Below are positions 46,457 through 57,245 of a DNA stretch of 64,000 bases, piece after piece (the stretch's first letter is position 1; each line of letters begins with the position of its first letter). The position numbers and the translations under genes were made by a program. The notes under the pieces are model-generated. The model was not told where the DNA came from, did no database searches, and worked only from the letters and a program-made list of their open reading frames with translations. Source of the stretch: Jackrogersella multiformis (taxonomy: Eukaryota; Ascomycota; Sordariomycetes; Xylariales; Hypoxylaceae). The stretch spans positions 62,001 to 126,000 of the forward strand of contig CADCXD010000009.1 in the NCBI GenBank assembly GCA_902806575.1, read 5' to 3'.

Positions 46457-47238
46457 GGTGGCGCCTGCGCTGGTGGTTAGTTGATGTCGAGTTTACTTAG
46501 CCATATCTGAATGCTGCGACATCATGGGGTAGGTAGTGTCGCGGGTGTGTCTTGCCTTGCTATAATCGACTTCAAGAGGAGCTCGGCGGAAGAGGCTCGA
46601 CTTTGTATACGGGTAGGGAGATTGTAAGGCTGCTGGAGGTTGGATTTGTGCGAGGTGACCTCGAGGTGATGGTTCTATTGTGAACCCTCGGATGCGATGG
46701 CATTCAATGGTGGTTGACGCGCGCCACGACCGAGATAGGATTGAGGTTATTCGCATGTGGTCATTGAGTGGCTCTAATTAGAAAGGCAGGCGTAGATCTT
46801 CAATTGACCTCTATTGTTCGATAGACTCGGTAGGAGAACTTGAACCGGTTAAAATTAGAGGAGCAAACATGTTAACCTCTAGGTAGGATAGTCCTGTGTC
46901 ACCTGGTGAATCACTGCATATTATTGCTACTGCAACGGCAACACTGACGATATAAATTTGCTTGACCTTGACAACCAGGTCTTGACAGTATGGGTTGAAG
47001 CTGAGACGGCGTTGTCTAGGTAGAGTGCTAGTGCTCACAGGCACCATGCTTTTCTCCCACCACATAAAGAAGGATTTAATAATAGACCGTTTCTGAGCTA
47101 CCACTAAAAGCAATCATGCTGATCAAGATTGAGGTTGTAGCCAAGAGGCAAATTTGATCTTAGAGAATTCAAATCTTAGATTGATAGTCGCTAATGCTAA
47201 GCGATGATAAAGTCACATATGCAAGGGTATATACACAC
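46457..47238. other. Intergenic region
   Basis: 780 bp with two short minus-strand ORFs (46756-46493 and 47113-46811) that have no recognisable domain and ordinary intergenic composition. Nothing else is seen. Confidence 0.45.
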
Positions 47239-48346
47239 TTACACACCTGCGAGAGTCTTGGCCCAGTGTCCCACGGCACTGTAGATATTATCATAGATAT
47301 TATCATACACCGTGGCAAGCCAACCATGGGCGGGCCCAGCTATCGCCACGATCCCTAACCCGCCGGCAGCCCAGAGTGTCGCGAGTGCCACAGCCACACC
47401 GTTGACACCCCACCAGGCGCGCCGCCGCCTCTTCCGAAGCTGCTTGTCCATAGTCGTCTTCTTCCAGTTGGCAGGCGGCGCGAGATCAAGCCACTTGGCT
47501 AGACCCCATACCATGTGGCCCACGCCGACAGACAGCAGTAGGGAATAAGCAACCCAGGGCGGTAGCGGGTTCCGGGCGAAGCCATGCGACACGAATTGCA
47601 AGCCGATATTGGAGCTGTCGCCGTCGACGACTAGGGGTAAGACACGGTTGAGACCCACATGCGAGGCGAGCAGCCCGACGAAGGCGTAGCCGGATATCGA
47701 GATGTAGGTAACGGGAGGCCATATCCTTACACTATGCCTCTGATGTGATGAAGATTTCGAGTGTAGGGCCCACATTCCGGGAGTGGCGCCGCCGTAGCGC
47801 TTCAGGTTCTGCCGCCGGCGTAGGAGCCGTATGGCAATACCCGAAGTGACGTGGGCGACAACGGGGATGCTAACGAGTAGATGTTCAGTTAGGGGTGTTT
47901 GGTAGAGCTCGCGCGCCATGAGAAGGAAAGGCTCGGAGTATGGAACAGATTGGTAGACAAGGGGGAATATAGAAGTGTTGGCGAGGTGAAGACCGGCGAA
48001 GAAGGAGAAAGTATAGGAAGAGTAGCGCTGGATTCGCGATACTGAGAATGGTGGTTAGTAAAACGAGCGATGTCATTGGTTGTGATATACATATGATATA
48101 TTGGAGTATTTTGTAGAATTTGTAGCAAGGTAGAAGAGAGGTAATCGTACAGTAAAATATCGGGCCACGTCCGCTACCGCTAAGACCTAGGGTAGAAGTC
48201 AAAGCTGGCGATGCCTCCTCGGGCAGAGGTGGAAGCTCTTTATCGTAGGTGGACGCATTGTCTATCGGCCTGGGATCTAGGTGGAGTAGAGAAATTAACG
48301 TCTCCTGCGAGGCATTGGGATATATGGATCGATAATCAGAAGCCAT
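47239..48346 (-). CDS. MCP1: MCP1-like mitochondrial membrane protein (DUF1691)
   Basis: A multi-pass membrane protein resembling yeast Mcp1, an outer mitochondrial membrane partner of Vps13 in lipid exchange. Exons on the minus strand are 48346-48151 and 48041-47239, with a 109-bp phase-1 intron, giving 332 aa. The N-terminus is soluble and Pro/Leu-rich with SIYPNASQETLISLLHLDP. The joined exons give LSRIQRYSSYTFSFFAGLHL, the conserved start of the membrane domain, followed by NTSIFPLV. Later segments are HLLVSIPVVAHVTSGIAIRL with a basic loop, YISISGYAFVGLLASHVGLN, and a final pair of helices around AVALATLWAAGGLGIVAIAG. His residues in the membrane segments are typical of DUF1691. It is divergent from the zinc-finger gene at 48762 across 415 bp. 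Confidence 0.78.
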
Positions 48347-48761
48347 TTGCCGCCGAAATCCGAGTTTTCTTGCGACGTTGACTTATTTATCCAGGTATGG
48401 GAAGTTTGGATGTTGGAGGTGTTGAGGTGTAAGTTGAATATGGGAAGTTTCGCAATTTCACAAAAAGTAAAAATAAAAATAATTTTTATCGAATGACGAG
48501 GAAAGTGCCACTGTCAAGGGTTGACGTCAATGCTTTCCAGCAGCAGCAGCAGCAGCAGCAGCGTCTGCCCCGCGATGGATTTGGAACTTAGGACTTGGAA
48601 CTTCCCATCTTCTCTTCTACAATTCTACAATTCTACAATTTATATTCTACAACATTCTTACCAATAGAGTAAATACTCCTGGGTAATAAACAATACACTC
48701 ATTATTTCTGTATTCTACCTACCTATAGAGTTGAATAGATAACTAATCCGTACCAATCAAT
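48347..48761. promoter_or_regulatory. Divergent promoter MCP1-like / C2H2 gene with CAG microsatellite
   Basis: 415 bp between divergent starts. It holds a CAG trinucleotide array of about eight copies (48538-48562) and three TTCTACAA-type repeats (48611-48640). Confidence 0.6.
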
Positions 48762-49368
48762 ATGCCTCCAGTGAGTAATTACATTCTCCCAACCCAATAA
48801 TTCATCTACTCAGGTAGTCAGCTAGGTAGTCAGCTAGCTAACATGACTGTATGAATAGCGACACCAGACCCTTCCGCCGGCTCAGACCTCTTCGGCACGC
48901 GCTGCCCTGCAATCATTCTACTGTGACCTCTGTTCTAAAGGCTATTCGCGCATGAACGACTACGAGGCCCACCTGGGCAGCTACGACCACAGCCACCGCC
49001 AGCGCATGAAGGATATGAAGCAGATGGTCAAGGATCCGACGGCAGGTGCACGCGCTAGGAAGGCTGAAGCCAAAGCAGATGGTCTCATCAGCATTAAGCT
49101 CGGGACCGATCCCAACCCAGGTGCCACAAGCAGTGGTGGGTTTAAGAAAGCAGGTTTCAAGAAGTCCGGCTTCAAGAGCGCTTTCACGTCCATCAGCGCA
49201 TCGGCCGACGATGACAATGACAGACCCAAGGACGTGGATATAGGCAACAATAACGACAGCAACAACAATGTCAAAGAAGAGAAGGCTATACCAAGGGATC
49301 TAAATGCGGAGAGCGACACCGAGGATGAGGGATACGAAGTCTATAATCCACGCTTCCCAACAGATTGA
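48762..49368 (+). CDS. Small C2H2 zinc-finger protein with a 9-nt first coding exon
   Basis: A conserved fungal nuclear protein with a single zinc finger; its role is unknown but the finger resembles those of RNA-associated proteins. Exon 1 is only 48762-48770 (ATG CCT CCA), followed by a GTGAGT intron and exon 2 at 48859-49368, giving 172 aa. The finger is YCDLCSKGYSRMNDYEAHLG, then SYDHSHRQR, with Cys25, Cys28, His41 and His47 as likely ligands. A basic helix (QRMKDMKQMVKD) follows. Later come Gly/Lys-rich repeats (GGFKKAGFKKSGFKSAF) and an acidic tail ending ESDTEDEGYEVYNPRFPTD, which is conserved in homologues. A second in-frame acceptor nine bases downstream would shorten the protein by three residues. 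Confidence 0.82.
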
Positions 49369-50629
49369 AGCTTTACTAGCATGGGATATTGAACCATAGA
49401 CCAAGGTATATTACATAGTAGATGATACCTACACGACAACGCCGTGAGGCCCAGCTCGAATCTACTGCATAGATCAGATCTAGCAGATCTTTAGTCCTCC
49501 AGGCTTAGATCTACTTAGGAAGATGAGGGACCTAGTACAGCGCGCCACGTTGCAGAATGGGCCGCATGATTAGGTATGTACAGCTTCACAGCAGACACAC
49601 GTCAGAGTAATTTCTGCCAAGTTTACTTCGCAGATTTTGACGACCGTTCAAACTGAGTCACGAAGAATTCATTGCGCGGATTCTTTAGATGCATTGCAAG
49701 AGATTTCAGTTTCTAGGGAATTAGTTTCTGGAGATCGTGTGTAGTTTAGACTATCTAGAAGCAATGCAAATGTAACTCATGACATGATCCAAAGCTTCGC
49801 AATACCGCAATATCTCGTCTATTAATCGATACATCACGCCATTATCTATATATCCCTAGTACTATATTCCGAAACATTTGCCTTGAACCAGCCGTAAGAT
49901 TCTGTTCAGCTCTGATGACCTCCGTCGCACCCCGAAATGATTACTAGTTACGCAAATAGCACGTCTTCTTCACCTCGCTCCTCCAGGGACCGACAATGAC
50001 GAAAATAGGCTGAAGTCTCAAATGAGATGGGGTTCCAAAAATTCCCAACCCAGCCGAAGCCGAGCTGGAGCGGTCAGTAAATAGTTTTCAACTAGCAAAA
50101 ACACGCACTCGGATTGCTCCTCACTGTGACGCGTAAAGCCCGTGCACTAAGATGGGGAAGAAAAGGAAAGGAAAAGTTGAAAAGGTTCGGGAGGGAGAGA
50201 ATTTCTTAAGTATTGCAAAAGCGGTGTGCAAAATCACCCAGAATTCTGCCGCGTGGGGCATTTCCTTTTTTTCGGGACCAATCAAAAAACGAGTGAATCT
50301 CTTAGGTAATTAACAGCTCCACTGCCCAGGTGTTGACCACAGTGTAATTAGGTACCTAGGTACAAATCAAGTGGATGATGTCGTTACGCGCCCACAAAAG
50401 AATATATTTGTCAAGTACAGTTCGATACTTTGGTACCTAACACAACATTGAAATGTTCGTGACATGCAGACATGTAATTCAGCAGAAATGAATTTAAGCA
50501 TCATTTGTTGGAAACGTGTAACCTAGCCTTAGGTACCTAGGGTGGAGAGTGCTGAAAGTCATTTTTATACACATACCTAGTTCAGACTATTTATATTTAT
50601 AATGAGTAACCCAGATTCAAGACAATCTA
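49369..50629. other. Intergenic region between convergent genes
   Basis: 1.26 kb with no visible gene. Palindromes occur near 50350-50363 and 50530-50541. An AGATCT-rich stretch near 49470-49500 has no further structure. Confidence 0.5.
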
Positions 50630-51598
50630 TTATCTAGTAAAATCATATTTCTTCCTTGCCTGTTGCTCGATGAACGATGGCCAGAGATAATATAGATGAT
50701 GAGCAATAGCGTAGGGAAACCAGGGAATCACGACGGTGCCTCTCACTTGCCGATCCACCGCGTCAACGCACCTCTTTGCAACGTAGTCAGGATCGAGCCC
50801 GCGCTGGTTGGGCGCCGCCTCGTGTGTTACCGGGTCAGCATCGACAGCTGAAGCGCGGAAGTTGCCTCGGATGGTTGCTGGCAGGACGAACGTGAAAGCA
50901 ATGTTCGGGTGCTCGATCGCGAGCGACTGGAACAGGAGCAGAGATGAGGCCTTGGTGGCTGCGTAGAGCGCGCGGGTCGGCGCCGGGACCAAGGCAGCGA
51001 TGGAAGAGACCAACAGGATAGACGGCGAAGATGAAGTGCGAAGCAACATAGGGATGAAACTTAGTGCGGCGCAAAGAGGTCCATAGACATTACCCTTGGT
51101 CGCGCGAGCGGTGATATCCAAGGCTTTTTGTATGCCGGTATCGCTTGCATCGTCGGCCTTCCCAGGCTCTACGCCAGCTAAGCTCATCACGGGCTGTACG
51201 GCCGAGACGCCGGCGCACACATAGAGGGTGTCTAGGGCACCCCATTTAGCAAGTATTTCCTCTCTCACTCGCACCATGTCTCCGACGTCACTGAAGTCAG
51301 CCACCACCCAGAAGCACTTCTCGCCGCACTCCCGAGCCAGGCCCGATAGCTGCTCTGCGCGGCGCGCGACGATACACACATTTGCTCCGCGAGCTGCATA
51401 CCGCTTTGCTATAATACACCCTAGCCCGCTCGAGGCACCTATAACCAGAACACGTTCATGAGTCGGATGTAGGCTCCTATGTCTCTTTGGAGGGGTGGGC
51501 CAAACGTAGTGCCAGGCAAAGTAAAGTGTGGCTGCTGGTGTTAAGAGCTCTGCTAATGTCAAAGACGAGAAGTTGAAGGGTGACGGCCAATTCGACAT
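50630..51598 (-). CDS. Membrane-anchored short-chain dehydrogenase/reductase
   Basis: A classical SDR, probably a ketosteroid/dihydrosphingosine-type or 11-beta-HSD-like reductase at the ER membrane. A single exon of 322 aa. The N-terminus has a hydrophobic anchor (LLTPAATLYFAWHYVW, about 19-34). The cofactor motif VLVIGASSGLG lies at about 50-60. ALDTLYVCAGVS is the NAG equivalent. The catalytic Ser is in ILLVSSIAALVPAP (about 198-199), and the YxxxK pair is YAATK (Tyr212, Lys216). GASSGLG followed by CIVARR favours NADPH. The C-terminus is hydrophobic (WFPYAIAHHLYYLWPSF), another possible membrane contact. It is divergent from the F-box gene across 685 bp. Confidence 0.9.
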   Translation of the reverse strand: MSNWPSPFNFSSLTLAELLTPAATLYFAWHYVWPTPPKRHRSLHPTHERVLVIGASSGLGCIIAKRYAARGANVCIVARRAEQLSGLARECGEKCFWVVADFSDVGDMVRVREEILAKWGALDTLYVCAGVSAVQPVMSLAGVEPGKADDASDTGIQKALDITARATKGNVYGPLCAALSFIPMLLRTSSSPSILLVSSIAALVPAPTRALYAATKASSLLLFQSLAIEHPNIAFTFVLPATIRGNFRASAVDADPVTHEAAPNQRGLDPDYVAKRCVDAVDRQVRGTVVIPWFPYAIAHHLYYLWPSFIEQQARKKYDFTR

Positions 51599-52283
51599 GA
51601 TTGCGCTGATGTGACTGGTGTGTTTTCTCTTGATACCCTTAGAATATAATTCATTCCTGGTGATACTCGCTACATAGTATTATACGATGTTCATCTTTTT
51701 AAGGCTCAAGTAGAGGTAGGAGATTAGATAGATCTGAATCTCATGGTAACACTCAAGTTCATAGTTCAATGTTCTATGGAAGGGAAGTTCGATTCAAGGT
51801 TTCTTTGTGCACCACAAGTCCCACTCTAGTCTACCCACTGTACCTAGGTACCTAGGTACTCAACAGAAAAAGGTTTAGCCAGTTGGTGGCAAGTGCAAGG
51901 CAATAGGTACTAGGTAGAGGGGTAGGAGGTACCTATGCTACCTAAGGTACCTAACATAGGGCGGGGTGGTAGCCAGCTGCCTTAGCTTAAGACCTTATTA
52001 ACCTAAGACCTCTACCCTCTTACTACTACGTAGCAATATCTCCACCTCATCAATTCTACTACTACGCATCATCATATATAGATATTTGCCTTTTTTTATC
52101 TCTATTCGATAGATCAACTAATGAAATCATTATTGATAAACAAAGTCTAAATCGCAAATTTAAATATTGCCAGCTGCTCTTTACTCCTCCATTTCGAAAA
52201 GAAGACACGAGTAGCTACATACCTAGGTAGATGCCCATACATTACATACCTCATTGCATACCTCACTGCATACATTGCCCAAC
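51599..52283. promoter_or_regulatory. Divergent region SDR / F-box gene, with a uORF
   Basis: 685 bp with palindromes at about 51841-51859 and 51935-51960. An ATG at 52231 starts a short frame that overlaps the F-box start codon in another frame and stops near 52317, so it could act as an upstream ORF damping translation. Confidence 0.45.
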
Positions 52284-53931
52284 ATGGCTCTACTCGCCCT
52301 CCCAAGTGAGTTGCTACTAGATATAATGGGCCATATTCAAAATTCGAAAGATGTAAAAGCCCTTATATCTTCTGCTTGTACATGCAAGGCACTTCGCGAT
52401 GTAGCTGAGGTTTATCTATATAATGCCGCTAAATTTACCACTCTATCGACCCTCTACATGTTCTTGGAGGCTACCCATGTCAGGCCTCAAAGAAAGAACT
52501 ATTTACGACATCTCCAATTGCTATATTCCAGTGGCCTGTACGATCATCGAAGAACACCAAATATCCCGGACCTTACATCATTCCCCAATCTGACATCGTT
52601 CGTTTCGGAAAGCCCAGAATGCCAACCGCGTTCGGCCAAGGGAACCCACTGGGGCGTATTTATGAAGGCTTATATGGAAGCATTTCAGCAGGCTTCGCTC
52701 TTGAACGACACTCTTGGAGCACCAAGGCCTCTTCGGAACTTGAGATCACGTAAGCGTCGTGTGTTCAGTTATATACCTAGGTACCTAGGAAATATACACC
52801 TAGGATATATTTACCTAGGTATATATATCATATATATAATTAACCAGGTCATTGACTTTGATATATATAGTTATTCTTCACTGGACCGGAATAAATCAAA
52901 GGTTTTGGGACATAACACCTGAGTGTCCGATATTTCTGCTTCCGCAACTCCAATCTCTCCATATATCCTGCGTCAGGATCGGCCAGGAGGAAGCGGGTGA
53001 GTGGGAAGCAGAGAAATTGCAAGCCTTTCGCCACCAGACTCAGCTTAAATCCCTATTCCTCACCGAGTGTGTCGTTTCTATCGAAGCGCTCCATGCAATT
53101 CTTTCATTTCCAAGGGCGCTCCAAAAACTTTACTTATGCGAGAAATTCTATCACCACCAAGAGTTTTCCGAGCGCTTTGCAATCGAAGATACCAATGAAC
53201 TCAACCGCGCCATTGCCCAACAAGCCGAAAGTTTAGAGCATCTTCAGCTCTTTCGCCAGAGTCAATATTCACGTACCGGGAAGACCATAGCTCTCTCGCT
53301 TTCCAATTTCCCCGTACTTTCGCATCTTCAGCTTGGTCCATTTCTTGCACCAGGATCAAATGGACCACGTTCCTTCACCTATGTCATTGAATCCCCAGCC
53401 CCACCAGTCTTGGAATCGCTACGGCTTGACGAGTTCGCGGTGTCTTGTTTTAAGAATGGTCGTTCTGATAAAATCCTCACGGAAATGTTAGTCGCCAACT
53501 TATTAGCGAACGCCGAAGCTCGTGGCCTATCATTTACACTTGACATTTCACTTCATAACCTCTCTCGAATGATGCGGCGAGTCAGTTTCGACACCCCGGG
53601 CGGGATGCCCGCGATGCGCAAGCTTGTTGGGAACATCGAGAAACAATTTCAACAGCGTCAAGAAGCATCACTTTACTCTCGATCCCAACCAAGCTCTGGG
53701 CAGCTCCCTGATAACCAACCTGCTTCGCGTCTACGGATTATTACCAATAAACCCCGTCATATGATACCGCCATTCCTGCACAACGAAGGGCCACAGCGGT
53801 TTGTCGTTCGGTACGATTCGTCGCACCCGGACCGATTTCTTAGCATGCCTTACACCGCAGTTCCCATACCGGAGAGGGAGAGCAGTAGTGATGACGAGAC
53901 CATGAACTTGGCTTTCGGAGACGCTCAGTGA
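52284..53931 (+). CDS. F-box protein
   Basis: A probable substrate adaptor of an SCF ubiquitin ligase. Exons are 52284-52749 and 52871-53931, joined in phase 1 across a 121-bp intron, giving 508 aa. An F-box-like motif lies at the N-terminus: LLALPSELLLDIMGHIQ followed by DVKALISSACTCKALRDVA (about 3-40). The middle has leucine-rich repeat-like strings (LPQLQSLHISC, QLKSLFLTECV, FPVLSHLQLG, SPAPPVLESLRLDEF), which usually bind the target. The C-terminus is polar and includes an acidic SSSDDETMN near the end. The intron is crowded with palindrome copies. The substrate cannot be inferred. Codon use is as in its neighbours. Confidence 0.82.
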
Positions 53932-55189
53932 CGCAAGCCATGCGGATCATAAGTCTTCTTGTCTCAGCTCCCTTCTTATTACCTCGCTTAAAGCCTACGA
54001 TGATAGATTACTATGGTCTTCAATGCGACACGTACAGTTGAACTATAATTCCATGCCGAATATGGATGTACGATCTAATGTCGGTAGCTTAGACAGTTGG
54101 TTGGCACTGCGGACGCATACCACAATATAGCAATTCATAGCTTTGATCATTCCCAATCCGGTTATCCGGCTATAGGTAGTCTGGTAGAGCTGAGTATTCA
54201 GCTGAAATACAGCATAGTCTGCTTCCTACGCGTCAACTTGCAGCTTTATTCTCAGCTGACAAAAGATTACATAGTACCTGGGGAAATATCGTAGATGTGA
54301 ATCTAGAAAGTCTTGGCGAGATGGCCAGCCAGGGTGGGTTGCATTACATCACATGAGGTTACGGACAGCTGCCCAAAAAGGCAACTCGATACCACCCACC
54401 ACACAATTCGGCTCCGACTTTGATATCTTTAGCACACTGCACACTTGCTCCTAATCAGACGTTAGCGAAAAGACTAAGCTTGCTGACACACTCAGAGGGG
54501 TTTAGTCTGTTATCAAAGTCGAGGAACTTTTGAAGATAGGTACTGACCTAAATACCTACCTGGTAGGTATGCAGTTGACTGGCACAGCACAGAGGTCTGG
54601 AAACCCATTTGTTCTTGATCCGAAAGCGATGTGGGAGCTAGCGAATCCTCCTGTACGTCCGAAGCACAAGTTGCGGGTTCTAGTCAAGCGTTGTACCTAG
54701 GTATGCAATGTCCACATGGCATTCTGCAATGGTGTAGTGGGACGAGGAGTTTTGTTGCTCGCAATTCGTCAACTCTTAGCAAGTCATAAGCACTACGGGC
54801 GACATTCACATAATCACCACGTGGTGAAATCCTCGATTGATTACCTCGTCACGACGAAGAGAAGCTAACAATACGTACTAGTGAATGGTCGATACCGCCA
54901 TGCTTGTTTCAGAGTAAATGTGGCATGCATTTGTTATTTCGGAGGTTCCTTGCATTGTAATCCGACCTGCTGGTTCTAAACGGCGTGACCGTCTAGTCGA
55001 AACTTACAGATCGGAAATATCTGCGGCCAATTTTTGCATGAAGAATCCTACGCCCGCACACGCATATATCAGTATGAACCCATCCGTGCGTTGCACCCGG
55101 ACGTTGTTCAGCCCATCATCCCGTCCATCCGTCGACGTTCCGATGTTTCGCTGCCCATTACCAAACAAATAGTGGGTGCTAACCTCGCA
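53932..55189. other. Intergenic region
   Basis: 1.26 kb without a convincing gene; short overlapping ORFs only. A palindrome lies near 54546-54572. The stretch before 55190 is open upstream of the esterase start, but the signal peptide decides the start. Confidence 0.45.
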
Positions 55190-56486
55190 ATGCGGCTCCA
55201 AGCATTGTTCGCAATATTTATGAGCTGCGTACCAACCTGGTGCTGCGGCTCTGGCACATCAAAGATTGACAATTTGATCGTCTTCGGTGATAGCTACACG
55301 GACGAAGGCCGACTCGCATACTTCCTCGCTCACGATTACAGCCCGCCGCCAGCAGGTACTTATATACCAGAGTCCAATCTAACGTCGAGCGGTGGGCGAA
55401 GCTGGCCTCAACTCGCCGCGAAAAAGCTTGGAGCGACGACATACAATTATGCCGGTAAGCAAACTGTCGTATCCAGGTGGTACAATTCAACCCAAGATTT
55501 CCATAGCACCTATTGCCGATAGATCATCTCTACGTTTTCTTGTTAAATATACAATAAATACATCATAAACTAATCCCCAAACCTTAGTAACTGGTGCAGT
55601 CTGTACCGACTTCTTCCCAGGCGAGTTCCCGTCAGTAAAGGAGTACGAAGCGGTGGCTTTCTTAGCCGACGTAGCCTACGTCAATCCCACGACGGGCACT
55701 AACACGCTTTACACCAACCGAACGCCAGACAATACGGTGTACTCACTATGGATCGGAGCTAATGATATCGGCGTTAATGCGTTCCTCACAGACTCACAGC
55801 CGGTGGGAAAGACACTAAACGACTTCATCGACTGCGTGTGGCCGACTTTCGATAGTATTTACAGTTCTGGGGGACGCAAATTTATTCTCTTCAACGAGTC
55901 ACCGCTCAACTACGCACCGTTATATAGGTCACTAGAGAACGGTGGAGCTGGCGATGTTCCTCGCTGGCCCGACAAGGAAGCGCATAATACGACCGAGTAC
56001 GAGCAGAAGGTTCTCGAGTACGTGACGCTCACCAACACCATCTTCGATGTTAGCGTCCCGCTACAGCTCCTGGTGAAGAAGAGGTGGCCCGGTGCGTCCT
56101 TTAGCATCTTCAACGTCCACCAGCTCATCTCGGATATTTATAACTCGCCCTCGGGTTACCTGGATGCACCGGCCAACGCGACGGGATACTATGCGCAGTG
56201 TGCCAGTACAATATCGCTCGGAACAGCCAACTGCAAGGTCTCCTCATATCCGTTATCGAGCTTTTTATGGTGCGCAGCAAGACGATGGGAACATGAGCTG
56301 AGTAGAGAATACGCTGACACGACACAGGTTCGATGAGCTACATATGTCGCCAAAAACCCGTAAGTCTTCCTCGGCTTCCCTTTTCTCGCCAAACGTACAC
56401 CGCTGACGCTACTCGTAGATGAACATATAGCTTCTGAGTTTGTAAACGTAGTCAACAAGAACTCGAAATATGGTACCTACTATTAG
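55190..56486 (+). CDS. Secreted GDSL/SGNH esterase (CE16-like)
   Basis: An extracellular SGNH hydrolase, similar to carbohydrate acetyl esterases. Exons are 55190-55454, 55588-56269, 56328-56359 and 56419-56486, giving 348 aa. The open frame extends upstream to 55034, but the ATG at 55190 begins the signal peptide MRLQALFAIFMSCVPTWCCG. Block I is NLIVFGDSYTDEG with the nucleophile Ser35. Block II Gly is in the SGGRSWPQ region. Block III is SLWIGANDIG (Asn147). Block V is FDELHMS with Asp318 and His321, created by the very short third exon. Several NxT/S sites are visible (for example NATGYY). All phases match. The neighbouring gene is a sugar transporter, which would suit uptake of sugars released from plant polysaccharide. 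Confidence 0.9.
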
Positions 56487-57245
56487 TAATTATAATGACG
56501 GGTGTGAATATATTGCATCGGAAATATACATTTTCATTACGTATCTCCTAGCCGAGCATGGTTCTGGACATTGAGTAGTGAAACTAGCATAGCATAGGAG
56601 CAGGAAAATACTTAACTGCTTGAATGAGCGTCTTCGTCAGATATTAATGTATTAAAAGGAGTCAGCAACGGCACAGCTGATGTGGATTGGTGCCGAGAGC
56701 GTCCCGGCCTGAACAGGGGATACCATCAACTATTGCCTCAAGACCCGCTTCAATTAATATAAATAGACTGATCACATCATCATCTATTTCTCTCGTACTA
56801 ATATCTATGGTATATGAAGGTAGTCTCCGAGAGCTGCTTGGTGGTCAGCGAAACAAGCGCCAATGGGTATATTCGATAATTCAGCGGGTTGGTTTAGTTC
56901 ATAATTAATGGTCACACATGGAATAACGACATCTTGTTACTATTAATATATTTATATGCTGAAAATTAAACCGGAAAATAAATCAATAATATCGATATAC
57001 GTGGATTGACCTAGGCGCGATAACACTGTTCGTCGGAGAACTCCTTTTACGGCAACCTATCTAACCTAGGTAATTAACATAGGTACCAGTTACCTAGTTT
57101 CTATCGCTGAAACTACCTAGGTATCAATAAATTCTCCTAGAGGCTAGATCGCTTTAAATTTCCATTTGAACCATTTCTTGTTTATGTAACTTCTCGAACT
57201 TTGTCATATCATGCCGAAAGCCTCTCTCCTATCCAACCCTTTTTT
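56487..57245. other. Intergenic region between convergent esterase and sugar transporter
   Basis: 760 bp, AT-rich, with palindromes near 57058-57075 and 57112-57126. No gene is seen. Confidence 0.5.

Noticed and set aside
45978..46484. Longer ORFs on both strands across the small Cys-rich gene (158 and 195 codons)
   Set aside because: They are out of frame with the CPSC-containing ORF and rich in Arg/His or Pro/Ser, as expected for shadow frames of GC-rich coding DNA.
46493..47113. Two minus-strand ORFs upstream of the small Cys-rich gene
   Set aside because: No recognisable domains and no coding-like base composition; probably promoter and spacer.
51781..51800. GTTCGATTC resembling a tRNA B box
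   Set aside because: No A box or cloverleaf can be formed upstream; not a tRNA.
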